Positions 1-12,633 of a DNA stretch of 64,000 bases are shown here, piece after piece (position 1 is the first letter of the stretch; each line of letters starts with the position of its first letter). Made by a program: the position numbers and the translations under genes. Below the pieces are notes generated by a model. The model ran no database searches. It was not told the origin of the DNA and saw only the letters and a program-made list of their open reading frames with translations. Source of the stretch: Hirudo medicinalis (taxonomy: Eukaryota > Annelida > Clitellata > Hirudinida > Hirudinidae); assembly GCA_011800805.1 (NCBI GenBank), contig MPNW01000528.1, forward strand, positions 1-64,000, read 5' to 3'.

Positions 1-1170
1 GTAAGGCAAAGTGCAGCTACGGAAGTATCTACCCATAGCTAATTCAAACCTTTAAAGATGGAATATAATATAATATAATGTAATGTGATGTGATGTGATG
101 TGATGTGATGTGATGTGATATAATATAATATAATATAATATGGAAGATGATATAACAATAAAATCGTGTTCGATGTCATTTATTACATTTAAATAAAAAC
201 GTTTCCAATATTTAAGAATAAAATTTTAACCTACTTATTATTTTAAAATAAATAATGTAATGGAATTATACATGTAAATATAGAAACGGTGCCAGAGAAT
301 AAAACTTGGCCCATTGTGTGCAGAAGGAGATTTCTCGCCATCGTGAAAGAGGACGAAGATGTCGTATTCGTTGTATTTGCCAACCTTCACCGATTTCATT
401 GCTAATATGGAGTTATGAACGCAATTTCTCTGAGTTTTTTCCAAGCACAGATATTCAATTCGTTCCTGCTTCTTTCCAGCCTTCGTTCTTCAAAATTTGT
501 AAAAATTACGGATTCAATCCCATCGAATTTTTGAACGGATTGAGACGAAACATAATAAAGCTTAAAAACTCAATAGGTTGGAAGCGTTTACTGCATCTCC
601 GAAGTGATGATAGAGCTTCGCCAAGACTGTTGAAGTATGCCATGTCTGCTCCTGAGGAGGGGATGTCGTGGTATTGATAACTCCACGGAACTCGAGCCAA
701 CAACATGGTGCTATTTCTTGATAACATAGAATTTATGGTCCTTATCAGAAGCATGACAACGATAAGCATACAGTACTCTCTAATCGATGCGTTCACCATT
801 TTCAAACTGCTGAGAATGACCTGCAGACACAATATAGCGGTTTAAAGGCTTGAGATGAATCACCTCCGTCAACCTTCAACGCATTGATTAGAAATAAACG
901 AAATATATCGAAACAAATAAATAACAATTTACAAATGCAAGTAATGAGTCAATAATATCTCTGGAATACATTTATCTACAATATAAAAGAGAAAGTGCGT
1001 GTATATGTGTATTCAAAGAACTCCCAAACGGTGATCGGTAGCGACTTGAAATTTGCACACGTCATTCTCTATGCCATTCGTAGGTCATCTGTGCTATTTT
1101 CAATTTCCAGCTTTCAACTTTTCCTAAATCGCATGCGATCTTTAAACTCGAGAGCTACTGAAAGCGAGGA
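1..1170. other. Non-genic start of window with pentamer microsatellite
   Basis: About 62-142 is a degenerate pentanucleotide tract (GTGAT and TAATA units). The rest is AT-rich. Open frames on both strands at 240-830 overlap each other, have no family resemblance I can name and no clear splice structure. I see no supported gene. Confidence 0.5.
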
Positions 1171-1174
1171 GTAC

Positions 1175-1320
1175 ATGTATTGTGTTCCCCGCGTGGTTTA
1201 ATGTTTTAGGGGGTTCGAGTCCCAATGCCGGAGCACCGTCCTAATCACCCAGTTGTTTGAGGGCGAGTAGCTGGCTGAATTTGAAGGACATAAATAATAA
1301 AGTTAATTATATTGATAAAA
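1175..1320 (+). repeat. tRNA-derived SINE copy, family 1 (approximate ends)
   Basis: A B-box-like GGTTCGAGTCC lies at about 1212. It is followed by GGAGCACCGTCCTAATCA, an exact 18-base match to the reverse complement of the SINE at 10294-10425. The head before it (CCCCGCGTGGTTTAATG) resembles a tRNA A-box region, but the anticodon part is missing. The ends are uncertain and I found no target-site duplication. Confidence 0.55.
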
Positions 1321-1716
1321 AAATAAAAAATGGCGAAGCCGGTTTAAAAAAAGCTAATTATTAATAAATAATAACATTTATTTCATGATTATTGTTGTAA
1401 ATAATGTTTGTCTCCTAAAGTTTTAGAGCGCTACTTTTTCGGGTATTAAACGAACCACAAACAAATTGTTGGATATTTTAAATACTTCAATACTTAGACT
1501 ACACTTCGATCAAATTTATTCACCAAATCAGATCAATTCCTCATGACTTTCGCTATGAACACCTGAAACAATTTCACCTGTATTCTAATGATTGAAGAAA
1601 TGCAAAGGCCACCACGATATTGCAAGTGATTAAAAACTCTCAAGAAGTTTGGATCTCAAAGTTTTCGAAAAATAATGGCAATTATATAACTGAGCAAAAA
1701 ACTAAGTCATTCTCGT

Positions 1717-2858
1717 CAGGGGCGGATCTAGAACACTTTGGCGGGGGGGCGCACTATGGAACCTAGACCCCTTTAGGGTCAATCTCTAAACCGCTTGCTG
1801 ATGCATATATAAGCCGGCGGATATTTTGTAGCCATTTTGCTTGTCTTTTTAAATCTTTAAAAATTTAATTACGAAATGGTTTCAGATATTTTATATTCAA
1901 ATTTTCCTCTCAGAAAAGCTAATTCTGTCTGACCGCATGAATATCTTTTCCATACCATCACGGAAACTCTCCGAATTTTCTACTGTAATAAACCTCTTAC
2001 TCCATCTCCAAATCATGGATGTTAAACTTTGTTTCGTCTAGAATAATTACTGACTTCCGTAAAGTCCCCATAATCATCCATATGTTTTGCCCATACCAGC
2101 TGTCTATCCTCTTTCTTGAGGTATGGGAGTTTTTAACGGCGTTGATATTAATTATGTAAATATGTGAAACCGCTCTTAAAGATATTACGAATTGGCACAT
2201 CAATTTGCATTTCTTGTTAAAACATGTAAAAAATTCGTTTTTAACTTTATTATAAGATTTCATAATGATATTTAAATTATATAACCAAATTTGAAGTTAT
2301 AAAATTAATATTTAAGAAAGTTATGCGAAAAAATGTGGCGCTCTTAAAGATATGACGACCACTGTATAATAGTCAATATCTTGATATATGTAAGTAGGGG
2401 TTAGTACATTCAGTCTATCAGCTAGCATAATTAGGCCGAAGATAAGTTTTTAAACTTTGGAGAGTCGAAAAACTTTTCATTGCCAGCTGTTGTGGATGTA
2501 GCCGAAATGAATAGAATCATTCTAACATTTGAATATAAATCATTGTCTGCCGAACATACAGTATATCAATATATAATCTATAAAATTTGAGATGCTCGCC
2601 CAACATCTTTAACTTCATGCCATTTTACCCACCATTACCTATTTAATAATAACGGTTTTTGAGAAGTTATAAGACTACAACAACGGATCAACAACGACAA
2701 TTCTAGTAGCTTTACCATAGCTACTAATATTTTCGTCCAGAATCGTAAATTATTGAAATAAAATAAAATTTTTAAATTAAAATAGATTTTTTATCCTATA
2801 TTTTAAAAAATCGTGGGGGGGGGCGGGGAGAGCCATGGCCCCCCTAAATCCGCCACTA
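1717..2858. mobile_element. Non-autonomous hAT-type DNA transposon with 8-bp TSD
   Basis: The left end CAGGGGCGGATCTAG and the right end, read on the minus strand as TAGTGGCGGATTTAG, form imperfect terminal inverted repeats. The same octamer ATTCTCGT flanks both ends (1709-1716 and 2859-2866). An 8-bp TSD and this type of end are typical of hAT elements. Both ends run into G-rich tracts (GGGGGGG). No hAT transposase is visible inside; the interior instead carries a mariner-like fragment. The superfamily call rests on TSD length and end sequence only. Confidence 0.72.
1900..2120 (-). pseudogene. Degenerate Tc1/mariner-like transposase fragment
   Basis: On the minus strand the frame reads ...WYGQNIWMIMGT... 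then VIILDETKFNIHD, then a stop, then VYYSRKFGEFP. This is the layout of the central Tc1 catalytic block, in which an aspartate lies in a W.../FSDESKFNLFG-like motif followed by a VWR-like segment. Stops interrupt it. It lies inside the hAT-type element at 1717-2858, so it is either a nested insertion or part of a composite. The match is by eye and covers only a short stretch. Confidence 0.4.
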
Positions 2859-2866
2859 ATTCTCGT

Positions 2867-3501
2867 TGCCTTCGGAATGCTAAGGTAGCAGCCATTCGAT
2901 TTTTTTTTTTTTGGTTCAACAATTAGAGAATCTACATCTAATTACCAAAATCAAACTAATTTGAAAACTTGGAGAAGCTACGTACGAGTTCAGAGAATTC
3001 AAAGTTCCAGGATTTGTTCAAAAACTATTTTGGATCTTAAATTCGATTAATAATAGAAATAAATATCATATATAATTTTGTGAATCCTCATTAGAGCATC
3101 TCAATATTTTTCATTTAACTTATAAGGTTACCTTTAAGGCTATGTTTCGTATCTCTTTTGGGTTGGCAGTCCAATTTTATAGTCTTGAAAATACTTTTCT
3201 TTAATAACAGGTTCCCCTTTGCTTACAACGGTCTTGAAATTCCGCTGGAACATACGCCACTCTAGTACAACTCTGACTCATTATTATCCCATTGATTATA
3301 CATTTACTTAAGTTTTTTTTTAAATTACACCGTTATTTTTTAAATTATACAATTTATTTGTATTTTTTATTAATGCTATTGCTTTTATTACATAGATTAA
3401 CTTTTAGTCATACCCACCCCTGTTCTTGTGATCGGTTTCGATATTTCTTGTTTTATTGTTTTGTGATAGATATTTTTAGACAGGAATAGTTGGGGGAAGA
3501 T
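2867..3501. other. Upstream region of the ANKFY1-like gene
   Basis: AT-rich sequence with a T-rich run at about 2900 and no gene-like frame. The ANKFY1 promoter and 5' untranslated sequence should lie here. No TATA box or other element stands out. Confidence 0.4.
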
Positions 3502-6500
3502 ATGTCTGATGGTTAGCTATTAGAAATACGTCAAGATTTTTTGAAAACATTAAATATAGGATTCACAAATTTTTTTGCGAGTTTTGCAGAAATCCAAAAA
3601 CTTCAGTCCCACTTACAGCTTCTCAGGAATGAGTATGTTAAATTACAAAAGAGGACTGCAGAGTTAGAAAACAAACTTCAAAATCTTGAAGATGCTTCTA
3701 ATCAAAACCATTTTATATCAAAATTGCTCAAATTTATATGTGAACTTTATAAAAAGTCAGCATACAGGTAAATGTGATCTTTTTAAACTGCCCCATAGGT
3801 GACTTTAGCTTTACCTTTTTCTGTTACTTTAGTGACTTGAAAATAAAGGTCAATGGGCATGAAATATGTGGACATTGTTTTGTTTTCAATGCAAGAAGTG
3901 ATAATTGGGGCATTAAGGAACTTTGTGGCTCGTCAAGTTTAGATTTGTCAGGTAAATTAATCGTTAGAAAAAAAATAACAATCACTATAAATTATTGTCA
4001 TTATCTGAGATTGGAATATTGTCAATTAAAATCAGATCTTTCTCAAGAAGTTGCTTATGCTCTTGTGCAATGGGCTTATACAGGAAAATGTGAGATTATT
4101 TATGATTCCAGTGAGGATTTTGTGATGAATTTAGCAAGGAGTGCCAACAAGTTTTCTCTTGTCTCTCTTAAATCATGGTTTTAATACCCTTATTTTATAT
4201 TTCAATTAAAATGCTTTTTCATATTGTTATTTTGTCTGATGAAATGTGCTGTGTATAAAATTTTTGTGCTCACAGCTGCGAGCAGAATTTAATATCACGA
4301 GTTACATCGGGCAACTGCATCAAATATTATCAAGTGGCTGATGAAGTGTCTGCTGAACACTTGGAAAAACATTGTCTGCACATTATTTCAACATATTGGG
4401 CAAGTTTTTCTGTTAATAATTGAATTGATTTTAGCTTAATGTCCATTTGGGTATCATTTTTAATGTAATACAAGTACCAAGTAAAAATTCTGATTTATAT
4501 GGAAAATGTTTCATGCAGGATTGTTTCAGTAAGGAGGATTTTGTTGATCTTCCTGCTGAGACAACTTATAAAATCTTTAAAATGAAGTCTCTCCATCCAC
4601 TTCACATTGCCATCCGAATGAACAGGGAGGATGTTGTCTTCCTCTTCCTCATTGATTTTCATTCTCAAGTAAGCATTGCATTTTAAAAATCAAGTTGATT
4701 GTTTTATTCAAATGTTATGCTAGACCTGCCTGCTTTAATGCAACCAAAACCTATGCAGCTTTTGATCAAATAGGTTAAACTATGATGTGACTTTATATAA
4801 CTTATTAAAATTTACATTAAATTAGATTCAGCTGTAATTAAATGTGGTAGGAATAATATTTTTTAGTTTTTCCTTCACCAAATTGACATTTTTGCATTTT
4901 TTATTTAGTTACCCGACAAGCTCAATGAAATGGATGAGCATGGAGATTTTGCTCTTGACCTTGCTCTCAAGAACCACTTTGGTGGGATTGCCATGAACCT
5001 TGTGGAACACGGCGTAGACCTGGACAGGCTCGACGAAGAAGGAAAGACATTGCTCCATAAGGCAATTTCCAGAGGTTTTGAATGTTTTCGACTGCTTGAA
5101 TTTAACATAAAGATACAATTACAACTATTAAAATGTTATTTAATACTTTTTTTAAAAAAGGGGATGAGTTTTCAGCCAGATTTCTAATCGAGAACAACTG
5201 CAATGTTAATGCTTTCACAAAACTCAGCAGGGAAACAGCACTGCATTTTGCAGCCACCCACGAGTCGAATGCTGACGAAGAATCGGAGGGCATCTGCAAA
5301 ATTGCCGAGTTGCTCATCGAATACGGATGCAACATAAATGCCCAGGATCATCAAAATTAGTGAGCCACTTCCATGATTAATAAAGTGTTTAATTATAAAT
5401 TGGTTATTGCTGAGTAATGTTGTCACCTATCTTACAATGTTACTATCTTATCATGTTCTATAATTAAATTAAAATTTCCTATCTTATACTTGATTTAGAC
5501 ATCAAATTGTCTTGATTAAAGATTTATTTGATATTCTAAATGATTTGTGATTGATTTCCACAGCACAGCCCTTCATAAAGCAATCAGAAGTAGTAACATT
5601 GGAATATTCTCAGTCCTTCTCAAGCAGCCTTCTTTGAATTTAGATTTGCAGAATGCAGATGGTTTAACAGCCTTGTGGTTAGCTCTCAGTTCCAATGAAA
5701 CATCTCTGAATCGAACTGACTTAGAAGCAGATGATATCTGTACTGTCAACACTTTTGCAAATCAACTTGTTTCCAAGGGATGTTCGGTTGACTCCTGCAA
5801 CGAAGAAACGGGTCCTCGATTTATTTTTTTTAAATATTTTTATCTCTCCTTATTTTATTGTTTAATAAATTATTATATTTTACATTGTTATAATTTTTTA
5901 TTATTATATTTATTATTATTATTTTATTTCCACATTTTCAGGTTGCACTATGCTTCATGAAGCAGCTCTAAGTGGCAACCAAGAAGCTGGACTTTTCCTA
6001 ATTAAGCATGGTGCTAATCTAAACATCTGCAACCTTCAGGTAATCTAGCATAGATTGATTTTCCAAATTCAATTATTTAAAAGTATAACTTCTTTTATTG
6101 ATTTGCTTGTTTCATTGAGGAAAATATTTTCTGATTGCTTTGCATTGTTAGTAATCTTTTGAGTTTTAATAAATTGGCCTGTCATATACATTGTTCATGC
6201 ACATAATTAACATTTTTGAACTAATCAAGGGAGAAACCCCACTCCATATCTCATGCAAACTGAGACTACTCAGGTTGGTTCAGGCATTGCTAGATAAAGG
6301 AGCCGACGTCAACATTCAGACGGTTCCCGCATTGGGTTGTGTCTTACTGTCAAATCCTTTCTCTCCTGACGTCCCGTCCAGGCAGACGCCTCTTCACATT
6401 GCAGCTCTGAGTGGCTTTGGAGATGTTGTTGAGCAAATTTTAAACACATGTGGTTAGGTCCCATTTATTTAATTTTAACAAATCTTTATGCATTTGTAAC

Positions 6501-9500
6501 TGGAGACAGGTTTGGCAGTTCTAAACTGTGTTGGATATAAATATTAATTTTGAATATTTTAACATTTGTAACATCAATTACAATTATTGTGAGTAGTTTC
6601 TGGTAAATGTAATGCAAGTTTATAGCAATATTTCTGATGCTTGCACATTTGAAACCTGAATGATGATGGCGAGGAAATCATTCACAGATATTTGATTATA
6701 TGTAAATATTTAGCTCTTGCTTTGCTACTTGCCCTGTTGTCAGAGCCCTGACCTCCCACAGCAGCCTTTCAATTTATCAAATATCCACACAACACTTGCA
6801 TGTCAGTGATATCACAGATGCTGGAAGCTTAGTTTTAAAGAACTCATAGGAGTGACTTGGCTAGATAAAAGAACTGTCATTGATTTGTTCATTGCATTTT
6901 TGAATATAATCATAAGTTTCTTATTTTAATAGCTTTGTAATTGCTATCTCTATTCTCATTGCTCCTGGAAAGTGCCGAGTACATTTGGTACAATTTTATT
7001 ATCACATGACCTCTTCTAGTTAATTTGATTTTATCAGCAAACTGAACTGCTCTGTAATCTGAATGTTTTTTTGAGTGGGTTCAAATAGCAGCTTAGTAGC
7101 TCACAATTAGGATGAGAATCTTCCTTCTCTTAGAAACCTTATTTTCCAGTTTGAAGATGAAATGACACGAAATGATAAAGGAAGATAAATTTTGGTATGA
7201 AATGATCATGGGATGCAGAATTATCTTTGTAATGTTATAACAGACTCATCTATTTTTGCCCTTGAAATATTTCACATGGTTGGTGGTCACATCACAAAAA
7301 GAGAATTCATAAAAAATACTAAGCAAGTGATATGCAATATATAAACTTATTTAAGCCTTTATGTTATAACATTTTTATATATTTAGTGTGTTATACATTT
7401 AGATGTAATATTGCACATTGACTCGAGCGTATAATGTTTCTAGATTCTCTTCGGAAATACCTCGACCTGGAGCTAAATGATTCTCAGCAAAATACTGCTT
7501 TGGGAGTTGCTTTATGGAATGGGCACTATGATGTGGCTCATCTTCTTGTATCTCATGGTGCTGATGTTAACTGCAGGAAGGATGGAGGTTTGTTTCTCCT
7601 CCATGAAGCCATCAGTAGAAGAGATGATAAAAGTGCCCTTTTCTTATTGGACTGTAAAGTTAATTTAAAAGTCAAGTAAGGTTTTTTTTAAAGGCTAAAA
7701 CAATCACATTTATCATGTTGGTTGTTAAATTGTACCCTAAGGAAGATGATTTTATGATAGGAGTCCCTCAGGTTTGGATATTCTTGAATTGGCAGTTGAA
7801 GAGAATTTGCTTGACGTGATTGAGAAGTTGTGCTTGAAAGGCATCAACATAGATGTTGTTGACGATTCAAATGATAGTCTACTTTGGAAAGCCTTGGATA
7901 CCCAAAAGTTTGAAGTTGCCAAAATACTTGTAAACCAATTCATTTATGTTTTTATAAGTTTTATTTCTTCATGCAAATGCCATTCTAATAAATAATGGAA
8001 TGCCCTTGAGTTCTGCTTATCAAAATCTGATTTTAAACTAAAACACCACTGATTAAGGTTCAGCATGGCTGTGATGTAAACTTTTGGTCAGTGGGAGCAG
8101 GTGGCTGGCAACAAACCATGTTGCATCGAGCAATTGATGAAAATAAGGAAGATATTGCATGTTTTCTAGTCAAAAGGTTTAGTTACACTTAATATTTCCA
8201 TTAGTTTATTGCTTAATATGTTTTTCTTACCTTTAATTGATAGCAAATGCGACATAAATTCACCCCGAAGACCAGGACCTTACGGAGATGAGAGTGAAGA
8301 GGGGAGGTAAGCTGAATAATTTTGAATTTCCTCTTATTCATAAACTCAGCTCCAACAAAAAACTTTATATAATGCACTATTTGACAAAATCATTGATTAT
8401 GTGAATTTTGACATCAGTACAAATGACATTAGAAACCTTGTGAGGCACATTGATGCAATTCTGTCATTTTGCCTGATATCATGAACTGCTTTTAAACAAT
8501 TTTTTTTATGAAGGAACTTTTATTTGTCATAGAATTTAATTATTCTCATTTGTTTCTCAAATAATTTGTTTTCTAAATGATCATCAGAGATGGTCAGGGA
8601 CCAATACATTTGTCTGCATCTTGGGGATTGGTCAAATTAATGCTGAATCTTATTGAAGAGAATGTTGATGTGAATGCTAAGGTTAGTCTAGAGCATTCTT
8701 TAAACTCTGTTATGTGCTGATATGAAAGTGCTGTTATGAAATTTTACTGAATTAAAATAATGACATACTGAGAATTCCATAAAAATTATTTTTGAATGTT
8801 TTTGGGGTGATGACAACATTCAAAGTCTGCAAATCATAAGAATGTCAATTCCTATGCAAAATTCATGAATTAAAAATATCCACAGCATGTTATTTTTATG
8901 AGAAAAAACTTTTTAAGACGTTTGCTGAACGAACCCCAATTTGGACTTGCATCTAGTGTTTTGCTGTTTATCCAAATTAATTTGCAAAGCTAGGTAAAAT
9001 CACTTTTGAACCACTTAGTGCTTCAGATTTTAAGAATGCATTGAAGAGAATTTGTTTGTTGTTGCTATTAAAACATTAGATAAATACTCACACACATGTT
9101 TTCATTTCAGTGAGGGAATTTTAAATAAATTTGTTATGAATGTGATTTTCATTTGATAACTGGATAATTTTGATTTAGGATGCTGAGGGAGATTCTGCAC
9201 TTCATGTGGCCCTCAAAAATCAGCACCATGATATAATCTCTCTCCTGTTGTCTGTTCCTGGCATAATTCTTTCCATGAGAAATAAAAGAAATCAAACTCC
9301 ATTTTCTTTGGCTATGACGACTCGCAACAACAAAGCTGCCTTTGCAATTCTCGACAGATCTCCCAATGCAGCAGAACAGGTCATTATTGCTCTTTCAGTT
9401 ATTACAATCTGGAGTTTAAAATCCTATGGCTTTTACTACCAAAGGGGCAAACGAATTGCTACTAATCTTATTACCGTTTCTCTCTTAGTTGGACAATAAA

Positions 9501-11903
9501 GGCAGATCTTTTCTTCACATGGCAATCGAGTCTAAAGACCTGGAAAGTGTCTTGTTTCTTATCGGCGTCGGTGTGAACGTGAACTTTCGTGTTCAGGATT
9601 CATCCCATAGAACTCCTCTTCATGTCGCTGTCGTAGTGGGCGGTGAAATGATACTGAGAAATCTTGTTGGTTATTTGCGAACTGATTATTTATTTATGCT
9701 TTAAAATATCTAACTTAGTTTTCAAGGAGTGAACTTATAATTTTAGTTGTTGGCTGGAGCAAGAATCAATGATGTCACTTCACAAAAACAGAATGCCCTT
9801 CATTTGGCAGCAGTTCATGACCAGCCTATCATTGCTTCAATTTTGATTGAGAACAAAATCGACTGCAATGCTGTAGATGATTCCTTGAACAATGGTAGTT
9901 TTAATGATTGTTGAGTTATCGCAGGTTAATATCTTGGTTTCATTGCAGCTTTACATTTGGCATGCCAATTTGGTCACTTAAACGTGATAAGAACCTTGTT
10001 GACTCAAACCAACATCAACATCATTTCCTCCAATTTGAAGTTGGTCTTAAATTTGGCAAATGTAATCCAAGATTTTGATATAATTGTCTTTTCTCAGAGG
10101 ACAGAACCCCCTTCACGTACTTGGTCATTACGGTAAGGAGAATGCAGCTGCCATACTTGAATTCATCATGGAATGCTTTCCACAGTATCCAATCGATCAG
10201 GTCGACATTAACGGAAATACAGGTTGCTTCAATCGTGCATTCATTTTTCTCTAAATTATGTAATTCTTGGAATTCTTATAGCTCTTTAAATGATGTTGTT
10301 GCTGTTGTTTTACTAACATCCATTACGTAACTAAATGATTAGGACGGTGCTCCCGCAAAAAGGTTCGAATCCGTGCTGCCGTCCTGAAAGGCAGAAGTCT
10401 TGACCGTTAGACCATGCGGGAGCACCTCTTTAAATGAGGACGACCGAACTCTAAAAATGTGTGCGCAATGATAATAATTGCAAGCAGTTTACTCACCAAA
10501 AGGAGGCAAAGCTCTCAACTTTATAGCTTTATAAGAACACAAAGTTTTTCATTGAAAATGGTGCCTGGAGTTAAAAAAATTTTTTTGAAAGGAATCAATG
10601 TAGGTGAACATGAATTGAGGGAAAGGAAAATGGAGCAAATTCAGTAAATAATAGAAATAATTTATTGATTTGTAGGAGCTAGTGGAGTAGGAGAATTTAT
10701 TTGAGAATTGAAAGTCATCACAAAGATGATGCAGAGATTTATTGCAATTGCCTCAAGCAAGATCAATCAGAAGAGCTGATGAGGTGCCCATGCTGAGAGT
10801 CTTGAGTGTGATGATATAATGGAATAGCTCTGAAGTTGCGATAAATAGGTAAATAAAAGAAGATACATTTCAGCAATACTTGGAGATGAGGTCATAGTAG
10901 AAAGTAAGGAAATGTATTAAGTGTATGAAATTTTAAGGCATTGGAAAGCACAAGATTTTGAATATGATGATATGCTAACTTGTGAAAATGATTATCCAAT
11001 GGGCCTACAATTCCAGAGGGTTAGAGTGCAAATCATTTGACAAATTGAAAGAAGTAATGGGAGAGAGCTGTAATCGTAATCAATGGGGGAGAAATGAATC
11101 CAAGTAATAATCTTAATTTAAAGATTTAAATGGAGTCAGATTTCCACTGAGCACCCACAAAGAAAAACGAAGCCAAATTCAAAATTTGTTTTATGAACAG
11201 TGATTGGAATTTCACTTACTTTAATGGCTTAATACATGCTCCAGCACCACCACCAAAAAGAAATTTGAAAAACTTGAAAATCAGTTTAAGGTTGCAAAAC
11301 TTATCACTAGTCAATATCATTGTTATTGCCAATATTATCAAGTCATAATTTCCCAATATTTACTTCAATGTTTTCTTGGACTTCTTTGATCCAGTTCTCA
11401 TGTTGGCCTACTTCAACGGAAACAGTTCTTTCTGCAAATCTCTGGTGAAGTTTGGGGCTAAAATTGGGACAACAAACAAAGAAGGGATTTCTATTTTCAA
11501 TGCTCCGGTAGCCACAAAGCAATTGCTTTTCAAGCTTTTAGGTACTAAATGAATTCACTTGAGTATCCAAGATTGCAGTATAGCTTTTTGGACTTGCATC
11601 TTTAGATACATTGAGTAAGGAGCCCCCATGGACAGACGGTGAGAATTGCTTGCATTGCGACATCAGATTCAGCCTCACAACAAGGAAACACCACTGGTTG
11701 GTATTGTCCCTCAGCAACCTCGACCCCATCACTAATGAACTTACTTTTTATTGCTAAGAATTCATTGCATTTTCAGTCGCCACTGTGGAAGACTTTTGTG
11801 CTCAAAGTGCTCAGTCAGAGACATTCCCATAATAAAGTTTGGCCTATCTAAACCGGTCAGGGTGTGCGACATTTGCTTTGACATACTGACTATGGCAAAT
11901 TGA
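3502..11903 (+). CDS. ANKFY1: ANKFY1 / Rabankyrin-5 (BTB-ankyrin-FYVE protein), 24 exons
   Basis: This is a Rab5 effector of endosomes and macropinosomes. Exons: 3502-3511, 3590-3767, 3833-3951, 4036-4177, 4276-4399, 4519-4668, 4909-5074, 5161-5359, 5564-5811, 5942-6039, 6230-6452, 7444-7675, 7761-7929, 8058-8176, 8244-8306, 8588-8681, 9179-9379, 9489-9665, 9747-9894, 9949-10039, 10098-10222, 11395-11541, 11606-11696, 11777-11903. All phases agree and give 1146 residues (human is about 1169). Order: N-terminal coiled coil (LRNEYVKLQKR), BTB (YSDLKIKVNGHEI), about 20 ankyrin repeats, then FYVE with its three signatures: WTDG, RKHHCRHCG and RVCDICF. Exon 1 holds only MSD plus one base. Intron 5 starts with GC (TGG|GCAAGT). 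Intron 21 contains a SINE. ATTAAA follows the stop. The fit to the family along its length makes this call firm. Confidence 0.95.
10294..10425 (-). repeat. tRNA-Glu-like SINE with 12-bp TSD, in ANKFY1 intron 21
   Basis: Identical CTCTTTAAATGA copies at 10282-10293 and 10426-10437 flank a 132-bp insert. On the minus strand the insert starts like a tRNA-Glu gene (GCATGGTCTAACGGTCAAGAC), has an anticodon-stem region CTGCC...GGCAG and a B-box GGATTCGAACC, and closes the acceptor stem with GCGGGAG. It then runs into a short unique body and a CAA-rich tail. The anticodon loop is about 3 bases too long for a tRNA. Related copies lie at 1175-1320 (+) and 57530-57563 (-, body only). Confidence 0.8.
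10438..11394. other. Rest of ANKFY1 intron 21
   Basis: Intronic sequence between exons 21 and 22. A short open frame at 10459-10647 and a purine-rich stretch at 10650-11120 resemble worn-out repeat sequence but match nothing I can name. Confidence 0.5.
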
Positions 11904-12633
11904 AGATCAAAGCCCATCACTCATTAAACTTTATTCTTTCCAAATTTTTGAAATTTGAAATTAATTAGATTATTCGATTTTCTCGATCAATAGAACACAA
12001 ACTCAAAGTCTTGTGTCCTTCCATCACTTGGATCTAAATGATGTGAAGCAAAAGCTCATAGCATGAATAGACACTATGATCCTGCCACTGTTTAAAAACA
12101 CAGGCCAATTAAATCAAAGATCAAAGCAAGCAAGAGAAGTTTAGGAGTTAACGAAAATCTTGAGGCGTAGAAAATGTAAAGTCATTTCATTCAAACATTT
12201 ATACACACATGCCGCTATTAATAAAATGAGATGCAAAACACTTCAATTTGGGGGAAGAAATAGCATCTCAGTGGTAAGCATGGCATCTTTTCCTATCACA
12301 AAAAAGTGCATGGCAGCCCCATACACCTCAAGTGAACAAGTTAGATTCATTATACTCCTGTAAGTGTCAAAATACAATGGGAAACGTTTGCTGGAGAGAC
12401 ACCTTCAACTCCCTCTGCACCTTCCCTTTGCCATCAGTTGCTGTGATTGTAAAGTATGTAGCCTACACGGGAGTTAAAGTGACCATCAAATACCATCCAT
12501 AATAACAAAATTACAAACAGAAAGTAACCTTTGTTCTTAATTACTTCTTGATAAGCTAAAGTAAGAAAACTTTAATGAGTATATGAATACCTTTAACTGA
12601 CTAATGAGTCTCACAATTTGTAAATCACTTACT
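11904..12633. other. Interval between ANKFY1 and the unrecognised minus-strand gene
   Basis: The 3' untranslated region of ANKFY1 begins here (ATTAAA near 11922). Because the minus-strand gene's second exon ends in a splice donor, its last exon(s) probably lie here or overlap ANKFY1's 3' end. I could not identify one. Confidence 0.4.

Noticed and set aside
240..830. A gene in overlapping open frames on both strands
   Set aside because: No domain, no convincing splice sites, and the best minus-strand readings hit stops; kept as unannotated.
10340..10425. A functional tRNA-Glu gene on the minus strand
   Set aside because: The anticodon loop is about 3 bases too long, the sequence continues into a SINE body and tail, and a 12-bp TSD encloses the whole.
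10223..11903. ANKFY1 truncated before its FYVE domain by a SINE insertion
   Set aside because: Exons 22-24 with the complete FYVE domain were found at 11395-11903; the SINE lies harmlessly in intron 21.
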